DNA of 64,000 nucleotides, from contig NZ_CP107976.1 in assembly GCF_036099295.1 (NCBI RefSeq), positions 6,138,001 to 6,202,000 of the forward strand, written 5' to 3'. Positions within the stretch are counted from its first letter, which is position 1, and each line of letters starts with the position of its first letter. The position numbers and the translations under genes are program-made. Shown piece after piece: positions 26,955-34,713 of the stretch. The notes beneath the pieces were generated by a model. It searched no databases. It was not told where the DNA came from and saw only the letters and a list, made by a program, of their open reading frames with translations. Source of the DNA: Streptomyces sp. NBC_00358. GTDB lineage: Bacteria; Actinomycetota; Actinomycetes; Streptomycetales; Streptomycetaceae.

Positions 26955-27290
26955 TCAGTGGCTGCGCGGGGCGTACATGATCACGGCCATCCCGGCGAGG
27001 CAGATCGAGGCGCCGATGATGTCCCAGCGATCGGGGCGGTAGCCGTCGGCGATCACGCCCCAGGCGATCGATCCGGCGACGAAGATCCCGCCGTAGGCGG
27101 CGAGGATACGGCCGAAGTTGTCGTCGTTCTGGAAGGTGGCCACGACCCCGTACAGGCCGAGCGCGACGACGCCCGCACCGATCCAGATCCAGCCCCTGTG
27201 TTCCCGGATGCCCTGCCACACGAGCCAGGCTCCGCCGATCTCGAACAGAGCGGCGACGACGAACAGGGCAAGGGAACGAGCTACGACCAT
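26955..27290 (-). CDS. YnfA/UPF0060 family membrane protein
   Basis: 111 residues with four membrane helices, the size and layout of the YnfA family within the small multidrug-resistance-like DMT transporters. Family features are FEIGGAWLVWQ in helix 1, the GLYGVVATFQ turn, FGRILAAYGGIFVAGSIAWG in helix 3 and GWI/DxxGxxICLxG in the rest. The transported compound is unknown. ATG at 27290; a TAAGGT element lies 8 nt upstream, suggesting a very short or absent leader. Confidence 0.92.
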   Translation of the reverse strand: MVVARSLALFVVAALFEIGGAWLVWQGIREHRGWIWIGAGVVALGLYGVVATFQNDDNFGRILAAYGGIFVAGSIAWGVIADGYRPDRWDIIGASICLAGMAVIMYAPRSH

Positions 27291-27298
27291 GGCTGTGG

Positions 27299-27304
27299 AC
27301 CTTA
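27299..27304 (-). promoter_or_regulatory. -10 of the ynfA-like gene
   Basis: Reads TAAGGT on the minus strand, ending 8 nt before the ATG. Confidence 0.4.
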
Positions 27305-27366
27305 CCGACGGCTGGAGTTCGTGACGTAGTTCGTGGTGCGCACGGGTTCCGCGTCCGCCGTACGTG

Positions 27367-27429
27367 GTCTGCCGTCTGCCGTCTGCCGTCTGCCGTCTGC
27401 CGTTCGTCGTTCGTCGTTCGTCGTCCGTG
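27367..27429 (+). repeat. 7-bp tandem repeat array
   Basis: Nine heptamer units in perfect register: five GTCTGCC, three GTTCGTC and one GTCCGTG. Confidence 0.95.
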
Positions 27430-27790
27430 GTCCGGCGTACCCGCTCCCGGTCGATTGCAGCGTGAGGCCCGCGGGTTCAGGCCCGCGCGTGGCGTCGGGA
27501 GCCGGGAGGGGAGGCGAAGGTGTCCCGTTGCCGTGATGCCGTGATGCCGCTATCCGGGGTCACTGGAGGTGCTACGGGAGGCGCCAAGAGGGGCGCTACG
27601 AAGATTTTGCGATCGCGCGGGGATCGCATGAACCGGTTCCCATCTGTGCGTAGTCCCCTTTGTCCGCCTGGGCGGGCGACCGGTAACTGCGTGTTCACCC
27701 ACCTTCCCTTCCACGGCTGTCTACGCGCGTGGTGTCATGCACACGCCCACAATCCCCCCGGGTGGGCGTCAACTCGGTTAGGAGTCACGC

Positions 27791-28783
27791 ATGTTGTGGA
27801 AGGTCCTCGGTCGCGCCGGTGTCACGTTGGCGGTCGGCACCGCCGTACTCGCCACCGCCGTCCCCGCGAACGCCGCGAGCTACACGGCGTTCGCCTTCTC
27901 GCAGAGCACCAGCCAGCCCACCATCTACGGCTTCATCAACTCGGCCACCACCTCGCTCGACATGACCATGTACGAGCTGGAGGACACCACCGCCGTCAAC
28001 GACCTCATAGCCCTGGAGAACAAGGGCGTCACGGTACGGGTGATCCTGGACAGCGCGCACAAGTCCGCCAACCAGTCGGCGTACAACTCCCTGACGAGCG
28101 CGGGCGCGGGAGTGGCCTGGTCGTCGTCCACCTTCGTCTACACCCACCAGAAGACCATCACGGTGGACGGCACGAAGTCGCTGATCCTCACCGGCAACCT
28201 CACCTCCCAGTACTACCCGACCGGGCGTGACTACGGCGTGTTCGACGACGACAGCCGCGACGTCGCCTCGATCGAGAAGGTCTTCAACGCCGACTACGCC
28301 GGCACCGCGATCACCCCGACGGACGGCGACCATCTGCTCTGGTCGCCCACCGACTCGCGCAGCCGCCTGGTGTCCGTGATCAACAGCGCCACCAAGACGC
28401 TCGACGTCGAGGAACTGGAGTTCAGCGACACCACGGTGGTCAACGCCATCGTGGCCAGGGCGAAGGCGGGTGTCGCCGTACGGGTGGTGCTGGAGAGCCC
28501 CTCCAGCTACTCCAGCCAGGTGTCCGCGATCAAGGCGGCGGGCGGCACCGTCGTCGGATACTCCGACCCCAACGGCTTCTACATACACGCCAAGGCGATG
28601 GTCGCGGACTACGGCCTGTCCACCCAGGAGGTGGAGGCGGGTTCCATGAACATCAGCAGCAACTCGCTGAGCAACAACCGGGAACTGGGCCTCATCCTCA
28701 CGGGCACGGGGGTGGCCCAGTCCGTCGCCTCCACCATCGAGACCACCTTCAGCAGCGACTACGCGGGCGGCACCGCCGCCTAG
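27791..28783 (+). CDS. secreted phospholipase D-like protein
   Basis: 330 residues with a signal peptide (hydrophobic core about 10-25, cleavage after ANA) and two PLD-like halves. Each half has an HKD motif HxKxxxxD: HQKTITVD in the first and HAKAMVAD in the second, both followed by Gly/Asn/Ser-rich strands (TGNLTS, GSMNISS). Both catalytic copies are intact, so phosphodiesterase or transphosphatidylation activity is plausible. Compared with classic streptomycete PLD (about 500 residues) it is short, closer to bacterial cardiolipin-synthase/nuclease-type PLDs. ATG at 27791 has TAGGAG upstream. It stands alone. Confidence 0.93.
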   Translation: MLWKVLGRAGVTLAVGTAVLATAVPANAASYTAFAFSQSTSQPTIYGFINSATTSLDMTMYELEDTTAVNDLIALENKGVTVRVILDSAHKSANQSAYNSLTSAGAGVAWSSSTFVYTHQKTITVDGTKSLILTGNLTSQYYPTGRDYGVFDDDSRDVASIEKVFNADYAGTAITPTDGDHLLWSPTDSRSRLVSVINSATKTLDVEELEFSDTTVVNAIVARAKAGVAVRVVLESPSSYSSQVSAIKAAGGTVVGYSDPNGFYIHAKAMVADYGLSTQEVEAGSMNISSNSLSNNRELGLILTGTGVAQSVASTIETTFSSDYAGGTAA

Positions 28784-29196
28784 AACCGGCTGGGAGGGCG
28801 CCGTTCGCCGCCACACCTCTCCAGTCGGCTCAAGTCGACGCCCCATTGTTCATCCGGATGCCCGACGTACCGGCCGACGTTACGGTGGACCTTGTTCAGG
28901 TGCGCAGGCTGCGGTTACTTCTCCTGTTCGGAGAGCGACGCGGGTTCGAATCCCGCCGCCGGCCCCGGCCGGTGTCGTCCAGCGGCCCAGGACGCTACGT
29001 CGTCGTCGCCGCCGCCGCCGCCGACTCTGATCTCTGAACGTCCGGACCCGAGCCGTCCACCACGGAACACCCGGGTGGGCGGCTCAGTCCTGCCGGAAGG
29101 GGACGCTCCCAAGTCCCGCTCCGGGAGGGCGCCGAGCCCGGTCCGTTGTGGTGTACTCGTCCGGCGATCATCACAAGACTGCGTGCGGGGGACTTG
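28784..29196. other. spacer with tRNA-like segment
   Basis: 413 bases between the PLD-like and barstar genes. The only structured element seen is the tRNA-like stretch at 28873-28964; the rest shows no supported gene. Confidence 0.5.
28873..28964 (+). pseudogene. degenerate class-II tRNA-like sequence
   Basis: A canonical T arm (GCGGG-TTCGAAT-CCCGC, 28940-28956) is preceded by a variable-arm-like hairpin TCTCC-TGTTC-GGAGA. Downstream CGCCGGC can pair 6 of 7 with GCCGACG at 28873-28879. The spacing is that of a class II tRNA, but no 5-bp anticodon stem can be formed, so it is not a working tRNA. It could be a decayed tRNA or a chance resemblance. Confidence 0.3.
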
Positions 29197-29649
29197 GTGA
29201 GCACCGAGGACGAGATGCTTGACGCGTGGGTGGACGTCGAGGAACGGCTGCCCTGGTTGCCGCTCGACCCCTATTTCGTCGGCGAGGAACGGCACGGCCT
29301 CCTGGTGGAGGAACTGGAACGGTCCGGCTTCGACGTGCTGGAGATCGACCTGGCGAAGGTGCGCGAGGAGCGGCAGCTCAACTCCGCGCTGGGCCGGGCG
29401 CTGGTCAAGCCGGAGGAGTACTCCGACAACTGGGACGCGCTGCGCGACCTGCTCCAGCAGCGCGGTGAGAGCAGTCCGTGGCTCATCGCCCTCGTGTTCA
29501 CGGCGGCCCACTCGTTCCTTCGCGCGGACGTGCACGGATTCGTACGGTCCGTGTCGGTGCTGCACAGCCTGGCCGAGGAGCTGTCGAGCCTCGACGAACC
29601 GTACGGACAGCTGGAGTCGTTCTACGTGGGGGACTGGACCGAGGCCTGA
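29197..29649 (+). CDS. barstar family protein
   Basis: 150 residues with a barstar-like fold in the first ~90: LDAWVDVEERLPWLPLDPYF, a helix pair, then LEIDLAKVREERQLNSALGRAL and the DNWDALRDLL helix typical of ribonuclease inhibitors. The rest is a helical C-terminal extension. Barstars neutralise barnase-like RNases, but no such toxin is encoded near it. GTG at 29197 has GCGGGGGA 5 nt upstream. Function as an orphan immunity protein is inference. Confidence 0.85.
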   Translation: MSTEDEMLDAWVDVEERLPWLPLDPYFVGEERHGLLVEELERSGFDVLEIDLAKVREERQLNSALGRALVKPEEYSDNWDALRDLLQQRGESSPWLIALVFTAAHSFLRADVHGFVRSVSVLHSLAEELSSLDEPYGQLESFYVGDWTEA

Positions 29650-29669
29650 CCCGGCGGTCGTCCGCCGGG
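29650..29669. terminator. hairpin after the barstar gene
   Basis: 8-bp perfect stem CCCGGCGG / CCGCCGGG overlapping the end of the stop codon, between convergent genes. Confidence 0.55.
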
Positions 29670-29746
29670 CCGGGCTCGCCACGACGGTCAGCGCCCGGCT
29701 AGCGTGCCGGTCGTGCGCCGTCGTCGACTCGTACGCCGTCGTCGAT

Positions 29747-30622
29747 TCATACGCCGCCGTTGACGGAGGCGACCGTCGGCTGCCGGGAGACCAGGATCCA
29801 GGGCTTGGGGCGGCCTGTGCGGTCGGCGCAGTTCAGGGTCGCGGGGTGGGTCGTGGTGAACGCGACGCAGGCGGCCTCCCAGATCTGACCCGTGGTGGTG
29901 ATGACGTCGAACTTGATGCGCTTCACGGCGGTGGTCCGGTTGTGCGCGTTGACGGTGACGTCGCAGGGGAGGCCTGCCGCCCCGCCGGCGGGATAGTCGG
30001 GACGGCCGCTGAGGTCGGTCCACAGGAAGTCCTCCTTCTCGCCGGTCCGCTGGTCCCGGATACCCGCGTAGGTGCTTCCGCCGGTCAGTGCGACACGGAT
30101 CTCGAAGTCCTCCGACTCCTGCGCGGCGTCGATGCCGAGACACGGGCCAGGCGCCCCCGGAGGGCCGGTCAGGCCGCTCGCGCCCGCCGCGCCGGTCGCG
30201 CCCTGGGGACCCGTGGCTCCAGCTAGGCCCGGCGACCCCACCTCACCTGTCGGTCCCGTGGCTCCCGTCGCTCCCGCCGTGCCCGGCGACCCGTCCTCTC
30301 CGGTCACGCCGGGCGGTCCCTGAGGGCCGGTGGGACCCGTCGCACCGGTTTCGCCCCGGGGGCCTCGCGGGCCCCTGCACGCGTTCCAGTGGTCGCCGGG
30401 TTCGCCCGGGAGAGCCTGGGGCCTGTGGTGGTGGGCGGGTCGGCACCTGTCGCCGTCCGGGGCCGCCGGTGCCCGCTCGGAGGCGCTTCGGTCCGCGGGC
30501 GTCGCGGAGCCCACCACTCCCGACGCCATCACCAGCGCCAGCGAGGCGACGACGCCGGCCCTCTTGAGTCGGCCGCGGGCCGGCGGGCCCAGCAGATGGA
30601 CGGTCCTGGACTCGGGATTCAT
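29747..30622 (-). CDS. secreted collagen-like protein
   Basis: 291 residues. A signal peptide or anchor covers about residues 20-45 (RAGVVASLALVMASG). After a short Pro/His-rich segment comes a collagen-like block of about 27 Gly-X-Y triplets (GPRGPRGETGATGPTGPQG and onward), broken by no other residues until GPCLGID. A ~125-residue beta-rich C-terminal domain follows, with Cys in pairs (CLGID, LPCDV, EAACV, LNCAD). The frame stays open upstream to 31012, but the signal-like segment argues for the ATG at 30622 (AAGGAG 10 nt before). Bacterial collagen-like proteins are surface fibres or adhesins; the trimerising role of the C-terminal domain is inference. Confidence 0.8.
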   Translation of the reverse strand: MNPESRTVHLLGPPARGRLKRAGVVASLALVMASGVVGSATPADRSASERAPAAPDGDRCRPAHHHRPQALPGEPGDHWNACRGPRGPRGETGATGPTGPQGPPGVTGEDGSPGTAGATGATGPTGEVGSPGLAGATGPQGATGAAGASGLTGPPGAPGPCLGIDAAQESEDFEIRVALTGGSTYAGIRDQRTGEKEDFLWTDLSGRPDYPAGGAAGLPCDVTVNAHNRTTAVKRIKFDVITTTGQIWEAACVAFTTTHPATLNCADRTGRPKPWILVSRQPTVASVNGGV

Positions 30623-30667
30623 ACGGGGGTGCTCCTTGAATCGATCGGTGGGGAATTCCCCGACGCC

Positions 30668-30809
30668 GATCGCGAGCTTGACCCGCGGATGCCGGTCGAA
30701 CTGTCCTATTACGCCGAAACGCGCCCTATTAATCATCAAATCAGCCCAATTGGAGGCGACCTGATGGGGTAATTGCCTGCTTTTGGTTCGAAGTTGGACT
30801 TGCTGCAGG
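30668..30809 (-). repeat. copy B of a 142-bp imperfect direct repeat
   Basis: Lies just upstream of the collagen-like gene. It aligns without gaps to 30954-31095 at roughly two-thirds identity; shared blocks include GATCGCGAG, TTGACCCGC, CGAAACGC, ATCATCAAA and AGTTGGACT. It is AT-rich for this genome and may include the promoter. Confidence 0.8.
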
Positions 30810-30839
30810 GAGTCGGGGTCGGTGCGGCTCGGTGTTCTC

Positions 30840-30960
30840 CGGGCGGAACGGCCCTGTTCGGCACCCGTGGCCCCAGGGTCTCCCCGGGGCCCGGTGGGAC
30901 CGGTTGGGCCGGTGACGCCCGGGTCTCCCTGTGTCCCCGTGGCACGCAGAGGTGATCGCG
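30840..30960 (-). pseudogene. remnant of a second collagen-like gene
   Basis: In the same frame as the intact collagen-like gene, this stretch encodes nine Gly-X-Y triplets (GTQGDPGVTGPTGPTGPRG and onward) and then loses the pattern. It follows repeat copy A exactly as the intact gene follows copy B, so it looks like the decayed or deleted twin of that gene. Confidence 0.6.
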
Positions 30961-31095
30961 AGATTGACCCGCTGGCGCCGGCTGGAGCGGCACATTTGGT
31001 CGAAACGCACACTGTTTATCATCAAACTAGATCGACAATGGACGACTTTATGGGCCAATTAGCTTTAATGGGTGCGGAGTTGGACTCACCTGCGG
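30954..31095 (-). repeat. copy A of the 142-bp imperfect direct repeat
   Basis: Partner of 30668-30809, offset by 286 bases and in the same orientation. It precedes the collagen-like remnant on the minus strand. Confidence 0.8.
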
Positions 31096-31170
31096 CCGAT
31101 CGGGCGCTGTTCGGTTCGGTGCCCCGTGTGGAGCGTCCCCGGCGGGCCGGCGTGTGCCACATTGGCCGCC

Positions 31171-32313
31171 GTGAAACCGCAGACCATCTGCCTCTGCATG
31201 ATCGTCAGGAATGAGTCGCGGGTCATCGAACGATGCCTCGGCTCGGTCCGCCATCTGATCGACACCTGGGTGATCTCCGACACCGGCTCGACGGACGGCA
31301 CCCAGGACCTGATCCGCACGGCACTCGCGGGTGTCCCGGGCGAACTCCACGACGACCCCTGGGTCGACTTCGGCCACAACCGCACCCGGAACATCCGGCA
31401 CGCCCGCGGGAAGGCCGACTTCCTCCTCACCGTCGACGCCGACCACGTCCTGCGGCAGGACGCCCCCCTGCCCCGGCTGACGGCGACCTCGTACATGCTG
31501 CGCTACGACACTCCGGGCACCCAGCACCGCTTCAAGCACCTGATGCGGGGCGACCGGGCCTGGCGCTACGAGGGCGTCACCCACGAGTACCCGTGCACCG
31601 ACGAGCCCGACGCCCAGGAGAACCTGGACGCGCTGGTGATCGAGGACCACGCCGACGGCGGCTGCCGGGCCGACAAGTTCGAACGCGACGCCCGTCTGCT
31701 GCGGGGCGAGTTGGAGCGCGACCCCGCCAACACCCGCACCGTCTTCTACCTCGCCAACACCGAACGCGACCTCGGGCACGCCGAGGAGGCGATCGCGCTG
31801 TACGAGCGGCGCGCGGCGATGGGCGGCTGGCCGGAGGAGGTCTACTGCTCGCTGCTGGAGGCCGGTCTCCTCAAGGCCGAGAGGACCGGGGACTGGCCGG
31901 GGGCGATGGACGCGTTCTCGCGCGCCTGGGAGGCGCGCCCGCAGCGGCTCGAAGCCTGCTACGAACTGGCCTCCCGGCTGCGGGTGCAGGGCCGTCACCA
32001 CACCGCCCACGCGCTGCTCGGTGCCGCGCTGGACCGGCCCGAACCCGACGACCTGCTCTTCACCAGGAGCTGGGTGTACCGCTGGGGCCTGCTGTTCGAG
32101 TACGCGATCACCGCGTACTGGGTGGGCGATCACGTCGGCGCGGTCCAGGCCTGCGACCGGCTGCTGGCCCTGCCCGACCTGCCCGAGGCGATCCGGCGCC
32201 AGACCGGGATCAACCGCGAGTACTCGGTCCAGCGCCTGGCCACCGTTCCGCCGCCGGCCTCCGTGTCCGGCGACCCGAAGACCTCCGGGGCGGGCAGCGC
32301 CGCGAAGAGGTAG
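31171..32313 (+). CDS. family 2 glycosyltransferase with TPR-like C-terminus
   Basis: 380 residues. The N-terminal GT2 domain begins ICLCMIVRNESRVIERCL, has the nucleotide-binding SDTGSTDGT and the metal-binding DAD in TVDADHVL. From about residue 185 the protein is helical with TPR-like repeats (NTERDLGHAEEAIALYERRA, KAERTGDWPGAMDAFSRAW). This GT2-TPR layout is used by peptide and protein glycosyltransferases as well as by polysaccharide enzymes. GTG at 31171 was chosen because homology begins there. It is divergent from the collagen-like gene, which may be its substrate. Confidence 0.88.
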   Translation: MKPQTICLCMIVRNESRVIERCLGSVRHLIDTWVISDTGSTDGTQDLIRTALAGVPGELHDDPWVDFGHNRTRNIRHARGKADFLLTVDADHVLRQDAPLPRLTATSYMLRYDTPGTQHRFKHLMRGDRAWRYEGVTHEYPCTDEPDAQENLDALVIEDHADGGCRADKFERDARLLRGELERDPANTRTVFYLANTERDLGHAEEAIALYERRAAMGGWPEEVYCSLLEAGLLKAERTGDWPGAMDAFSRAWEARPQRLEACYELASRLRVQGRHHTAHALLGAALDRPEPDDLLFTRSWVYRWGLLFEYAITAYWVGDHVGAVQACDRLLALPDLPEAIRRQTGINREYSVQRLATVPPPASVSGDPKTSGAGSAAKR

Positions 32314-32418
32314 TGCATCACGCCGTGCCGGGCGGGCTCGTGCGGCCGTGGCGGGAAGTCCTGCCACTGGGTGCCGTTCTGTCGCATCCATCCCGGAGGC
32401 CGGTGCGTCTACGCAGGT

Positions 32419-33615
32419 ATGGATCTGGAAAAGCCTTCCCCCGGGCGGCCCGGCACGCAGGCCGAGGGATGCCTCGCCGTGGCGATCCGCATTCCGGTGC
32501 GGATCGTCGTGCTCGTCCTCGTCGTCCCCGTACGGATGGTGTGGGACGCGCTCGTCGTCGGCGGAAGGTTTCTTCGGGACACGCTGCTGCGGCCGGTGGG
32601 GCGGGCGCTCGGGCGGGCGCTCGGATGGGTGGCGCGGGCGCTGTTCGTCTGGCCCTGGGTCGCGCTGTGGCGGTACGTCGTCCGGCCGGTCGGCACAGCG
32701 CTGGCGTGGCTGGGACGGGTGCTGCTCGTCGTGCCCGCGGTGTGGTTCCACCGCACGGTCCTGACCCCGCTCGGCCACGCGATCGCCTGGGCGGCCCGGG
32801 GGATCGGCGCCGGGCTCGCCCTGCTGTTCACGGGCTCGGCCGCCGTGGTCGTCCGGATCGCCGGCGTCGTCGTGACCGTGCTCGACCAGGTGTACGTGCG
32901 GCTGCTCACGCCGATCGGCCGCGCGGTCGCCCGGCTGCTCAGGGGCACCGGCCGGGCCCTCGCCGCCATCGGGGCCGGGGCGTACGCCGTCGTGGCCTGG
33001 CTGGCGCGGTACCTGCTCGTCGTCCCGGCCCGGTGGCTCCACACCTGGGTCCTCACGCCCGTCGGCAGGGCGATCGTCCTGCTGGCCGAGGGGGTCGCCC
33101 GGATCGTGGGGATGATCTTCGTGGGTATCGGACTCGCGCTCTACTGGACCGCGCGGGTCCTGCTGGTGCTGCCCGCGCTCGCGGTGTGGCGCTGGATCGT
33201 CGTGCCGGTCGGGCGGGCCCTGGCCGTGGTCGCCCGGGAGATCGGCGAGGCCCTCGGGCACGCGTGGCGGGTCGCCGGGCACATCTCGCTCGCCGTCGGA
33301 CGGTTCCTCGCGCGTCTCCTTCGGTGGACCTTCGTGGAACCGGCGCGCTGGGCCTACCGCACCGTGCTGACACCGGTCGGTCACACCGTGCGCGACCTGG
33401 TGCTGAAGCCCGCCGCCGAGGTGGCGCGCGGGATCGGGCGGGCGACCCGGCAGGCCCTCGACGCCGCCCGGGACGGCGCCCGGCAGGCCCGCGCCGACTT
33501 CCGGCGGATGCTCTTCGGGGCGCCCCCGGAACCCGAGCCGGTCGCCCGGCGGGAACCAGCGGCCGGTGAGACACGTACTCTAGGTAGCAGTACGACCGCA
33601 CTCATGAAGGACTGA
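32419..33615 (+). CDS. membrane protein built of xPxG-headed repeats
   Basis: 398 residues, family unknown to me. Nearly the whole length is hydrophobic helices alternating with Arg. The pattern repeats about seven times, each unit opening with a Pro-Val/Ile/Leu-Gly turn (RPVGRAL, RPVGTAL, TPLGHAI, TPIGRAV, TPVGRAI, VPVGRAL, TPVGHTV) and many ending in a Trp/Tyr-rich VxPxxW segment. The helices carry regularly spaced Arg, so they may lie along the membrane rather than cross it. A basic, then acidic tail ends LGSSTTALMKD. ATG at 32419. Its stop codon is 48 bases before the GTG of the TIGR03936 gene, so the two are probably cotranscribed. Confidence 0.8.
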   Translation: MDLEKPSPGRPGTQAEGCLAVAIRIPVRIVVLVLVVPVRMVWDALVVGGRFLRDTLLRPVGRALGRALGWVARALFVWPWVALWRYVVRPVGTALAWLGRVLLVVPAVWFHRTVLTPLGHAIAWAARGIGAGLALLFTGSAAVVVRIAGVVVTVLDQVYVRLLTPIGRAVARLLRGTGRALAAIGAGAYAVVAWLARYLLVVPARWLHTWVLTPVGRAIVLLAEGVARIVGMIFVGIGLALYWTARVLLVLPALAVWRWIVVPVGRALAVVAREIGEALGHAWRVAGHISLAVGRFLARLLRWTFVEPARWAYRTVLTPVGHTVRDLVLKPAAEVARGIGRATRQALDAARDGARQARADFRRMLFGAPPEPEPVARREPAAGETRTLGSSTTALMKD

Positions 33616-33663
33616 GCGACACTGGGCAAGCGACAGCCCGAAGGCCCGCCGCCCGCACCCGCG

Positions 33664-34452
33664 GTGCAGCGCATCCGACTGCGCTACACCAAGCGCGGCC
33701 GCCTTCGGTTCACCAGCCACCGTGACTTCCAGCGCGCCTTCGAGCGTGCCCTGCGCCGTGCCGCCGTACCCATGGCGTACTCGGCGGGGTTCACGCCGCA
33801 TCCGAAGGTGTCGTACGCCAATGCCGCACCCACCGGCACGGGCAGCGAGGCGGAGTACCTGGAGATCGCGCTCACCGACCGGCGCGACCCCGAGAAGCTG
33901 CGCGAGCTCCTCGACGAGTCGATGCCCCAGGGCCTCGACATCATCGAGGCGGTCGAAGCCCGCGTCTCGGGTCTCGCCGACCGGCTCACCGCGTCCGTGT
34001 GGGAGCTGCGCCTCGAAGGCGTGGACCCGGCGGAGGCGGAGCGCGCGGTGGAGGCCTTCAACGCGGCCGAGACCGTCGAGGTCAGCCGCAAGGCCAAGAA
34101 CGGCATGCGGACGTTCGATGCCCGCGGTGCCGTGGCAAGCCTTGGGACAACCCCTGAGACGCACAGTCCACAGGCTGATAGGCCGACCGACCAGCCCTGT
34201 GCGATACTGCGGCTGGTTGTTCGGCACGTGACGCCTGCCGTTCGACCCGACGACGTCCTGTCCGGTCTTCGCGCCGTGGCCGACCTGGCGCCGCCGGTCG
34301 CCGCTGCGGTGACCAGGCTGGCGCAGGGGCTGTTCGATGAAGAGACCGGCACGGTGACCGACCCGCTCGCGCCCGACCGCGAGGCAGTCGCAGCCGCCCC
34401 AGCCGATCACGCGGGGGCCGCCGAAACTGCCGCCGCGAAGGCGTCGGCGTAA
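33664..34452 (+). CDS. TIGR03936 family protein (partner of TIGR03960 radical SAM)
   Basis: 262 residues; the domain starts RIRLRYTKRGRLRFTSHRDFQRAFERALRR and continues with PMAYSAGFTPHPKVSYA. In other bacteria this domain is encoded beside, or fused to, the TIGR03960 radical SAM protein, and both sit next to rne/rng. GTG at 33664 gives the first standard start. The same frame stays open upstream to a CTG at 33622 with AAGGA before it, and those 14 residues (LGKRQPEGPPPAPA) look like the N-terminus I recall for homologues, so CTG initiation is possible. It lies upstream of rne. Confidence 0.9.
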   Translation: MQRIRLRYTKRGRLRFTSHRDFQRAFERALRRAAVPMAYSAGFTPHPKVSYANAAPTGTGSEAEYLEIALTDRRDPEKLRELLDESMPQGLDIIEAVEARVSGLADRLTASVWELRLEGVDPAEAERAVEAFNAAETVEVSRKAKNGMRTFDARGAVASLGTTPETHSPQADRPTDQPCAILRLVVRHVTPAVRPDDVLSGLRAVADLAPPVAAAVTRLAQGLFDEETGTVTDPLAPDREAVAAAPADHAGAAETAAAKASA

Positions 34453-34548
34453 GGAAGGTCCCGCGTAAGGACAGATGTCGTAGCGCCGCCCTCGTATCCG
34501 GGAGCCACCTGGGTCGGGCAGCGTACCGACCAGAAGACTTTCGCCAGG

Positions 34549-34571
34549 CCGTACGCACTCATGGCGTACGG
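34549..34571 (+). ncRNA. stem-loop in the rne leader
   Basis: Perfect 8-bp stem CCGTACGC / GCGTACGG with a 7-base loop, about 140 bases before the rne start. RNase E messages are autoregulated through leader structures in other bacteria; that this one does so is inference. Confidence 0.35.
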
Positions 34572-34713
34572 AACCGGCGAGACAGGACACAGAGAGCTCC
34601 CGTGCGGCGCCCGCGCCCCGGACGGCGGCACCGCGCATCGCGCGAGCCGCGGACGTCACCGGCCCTGCCGGACCAGGCGCGGCGCCCGGGAGCCTGACGG
34701 GAGATCCACCCGC

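Larger units (their letters stand above)
27291..27790. other. spacer upstream of the PLD-like gene
   Basis: 500 bases with no supported gene. It contains the heptamer tandem repeat at 27367-27429 and, near 27600-27720, a less GC-rich stretch likely to hold the promoter of the secreted PLD-like protein. No clear -35/-10 pair was chosen. Confidence 0.5.

Noticed and set aside
27367..27429. Heptamer array as a possible CRISPR
   Set aside because: Contiguous 7-bp units with no spacers; no cas genes anywhere in the window.
30622..31012. Longer collagen-like protein starting at 31012
   Set aside because: It would bury the signal-peptide-like segment 130 residues inside the protein and run through the duplicated leader; judged less likely than the start at 30622.
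31048..33384. 778-residue minus-strand frame opposite the GT2-TPR gene and the repeat protein
   Set aside because: Low-complexity Arg/Asp/Pro translation; both plus-strand genes have better codon use and recognisable features.
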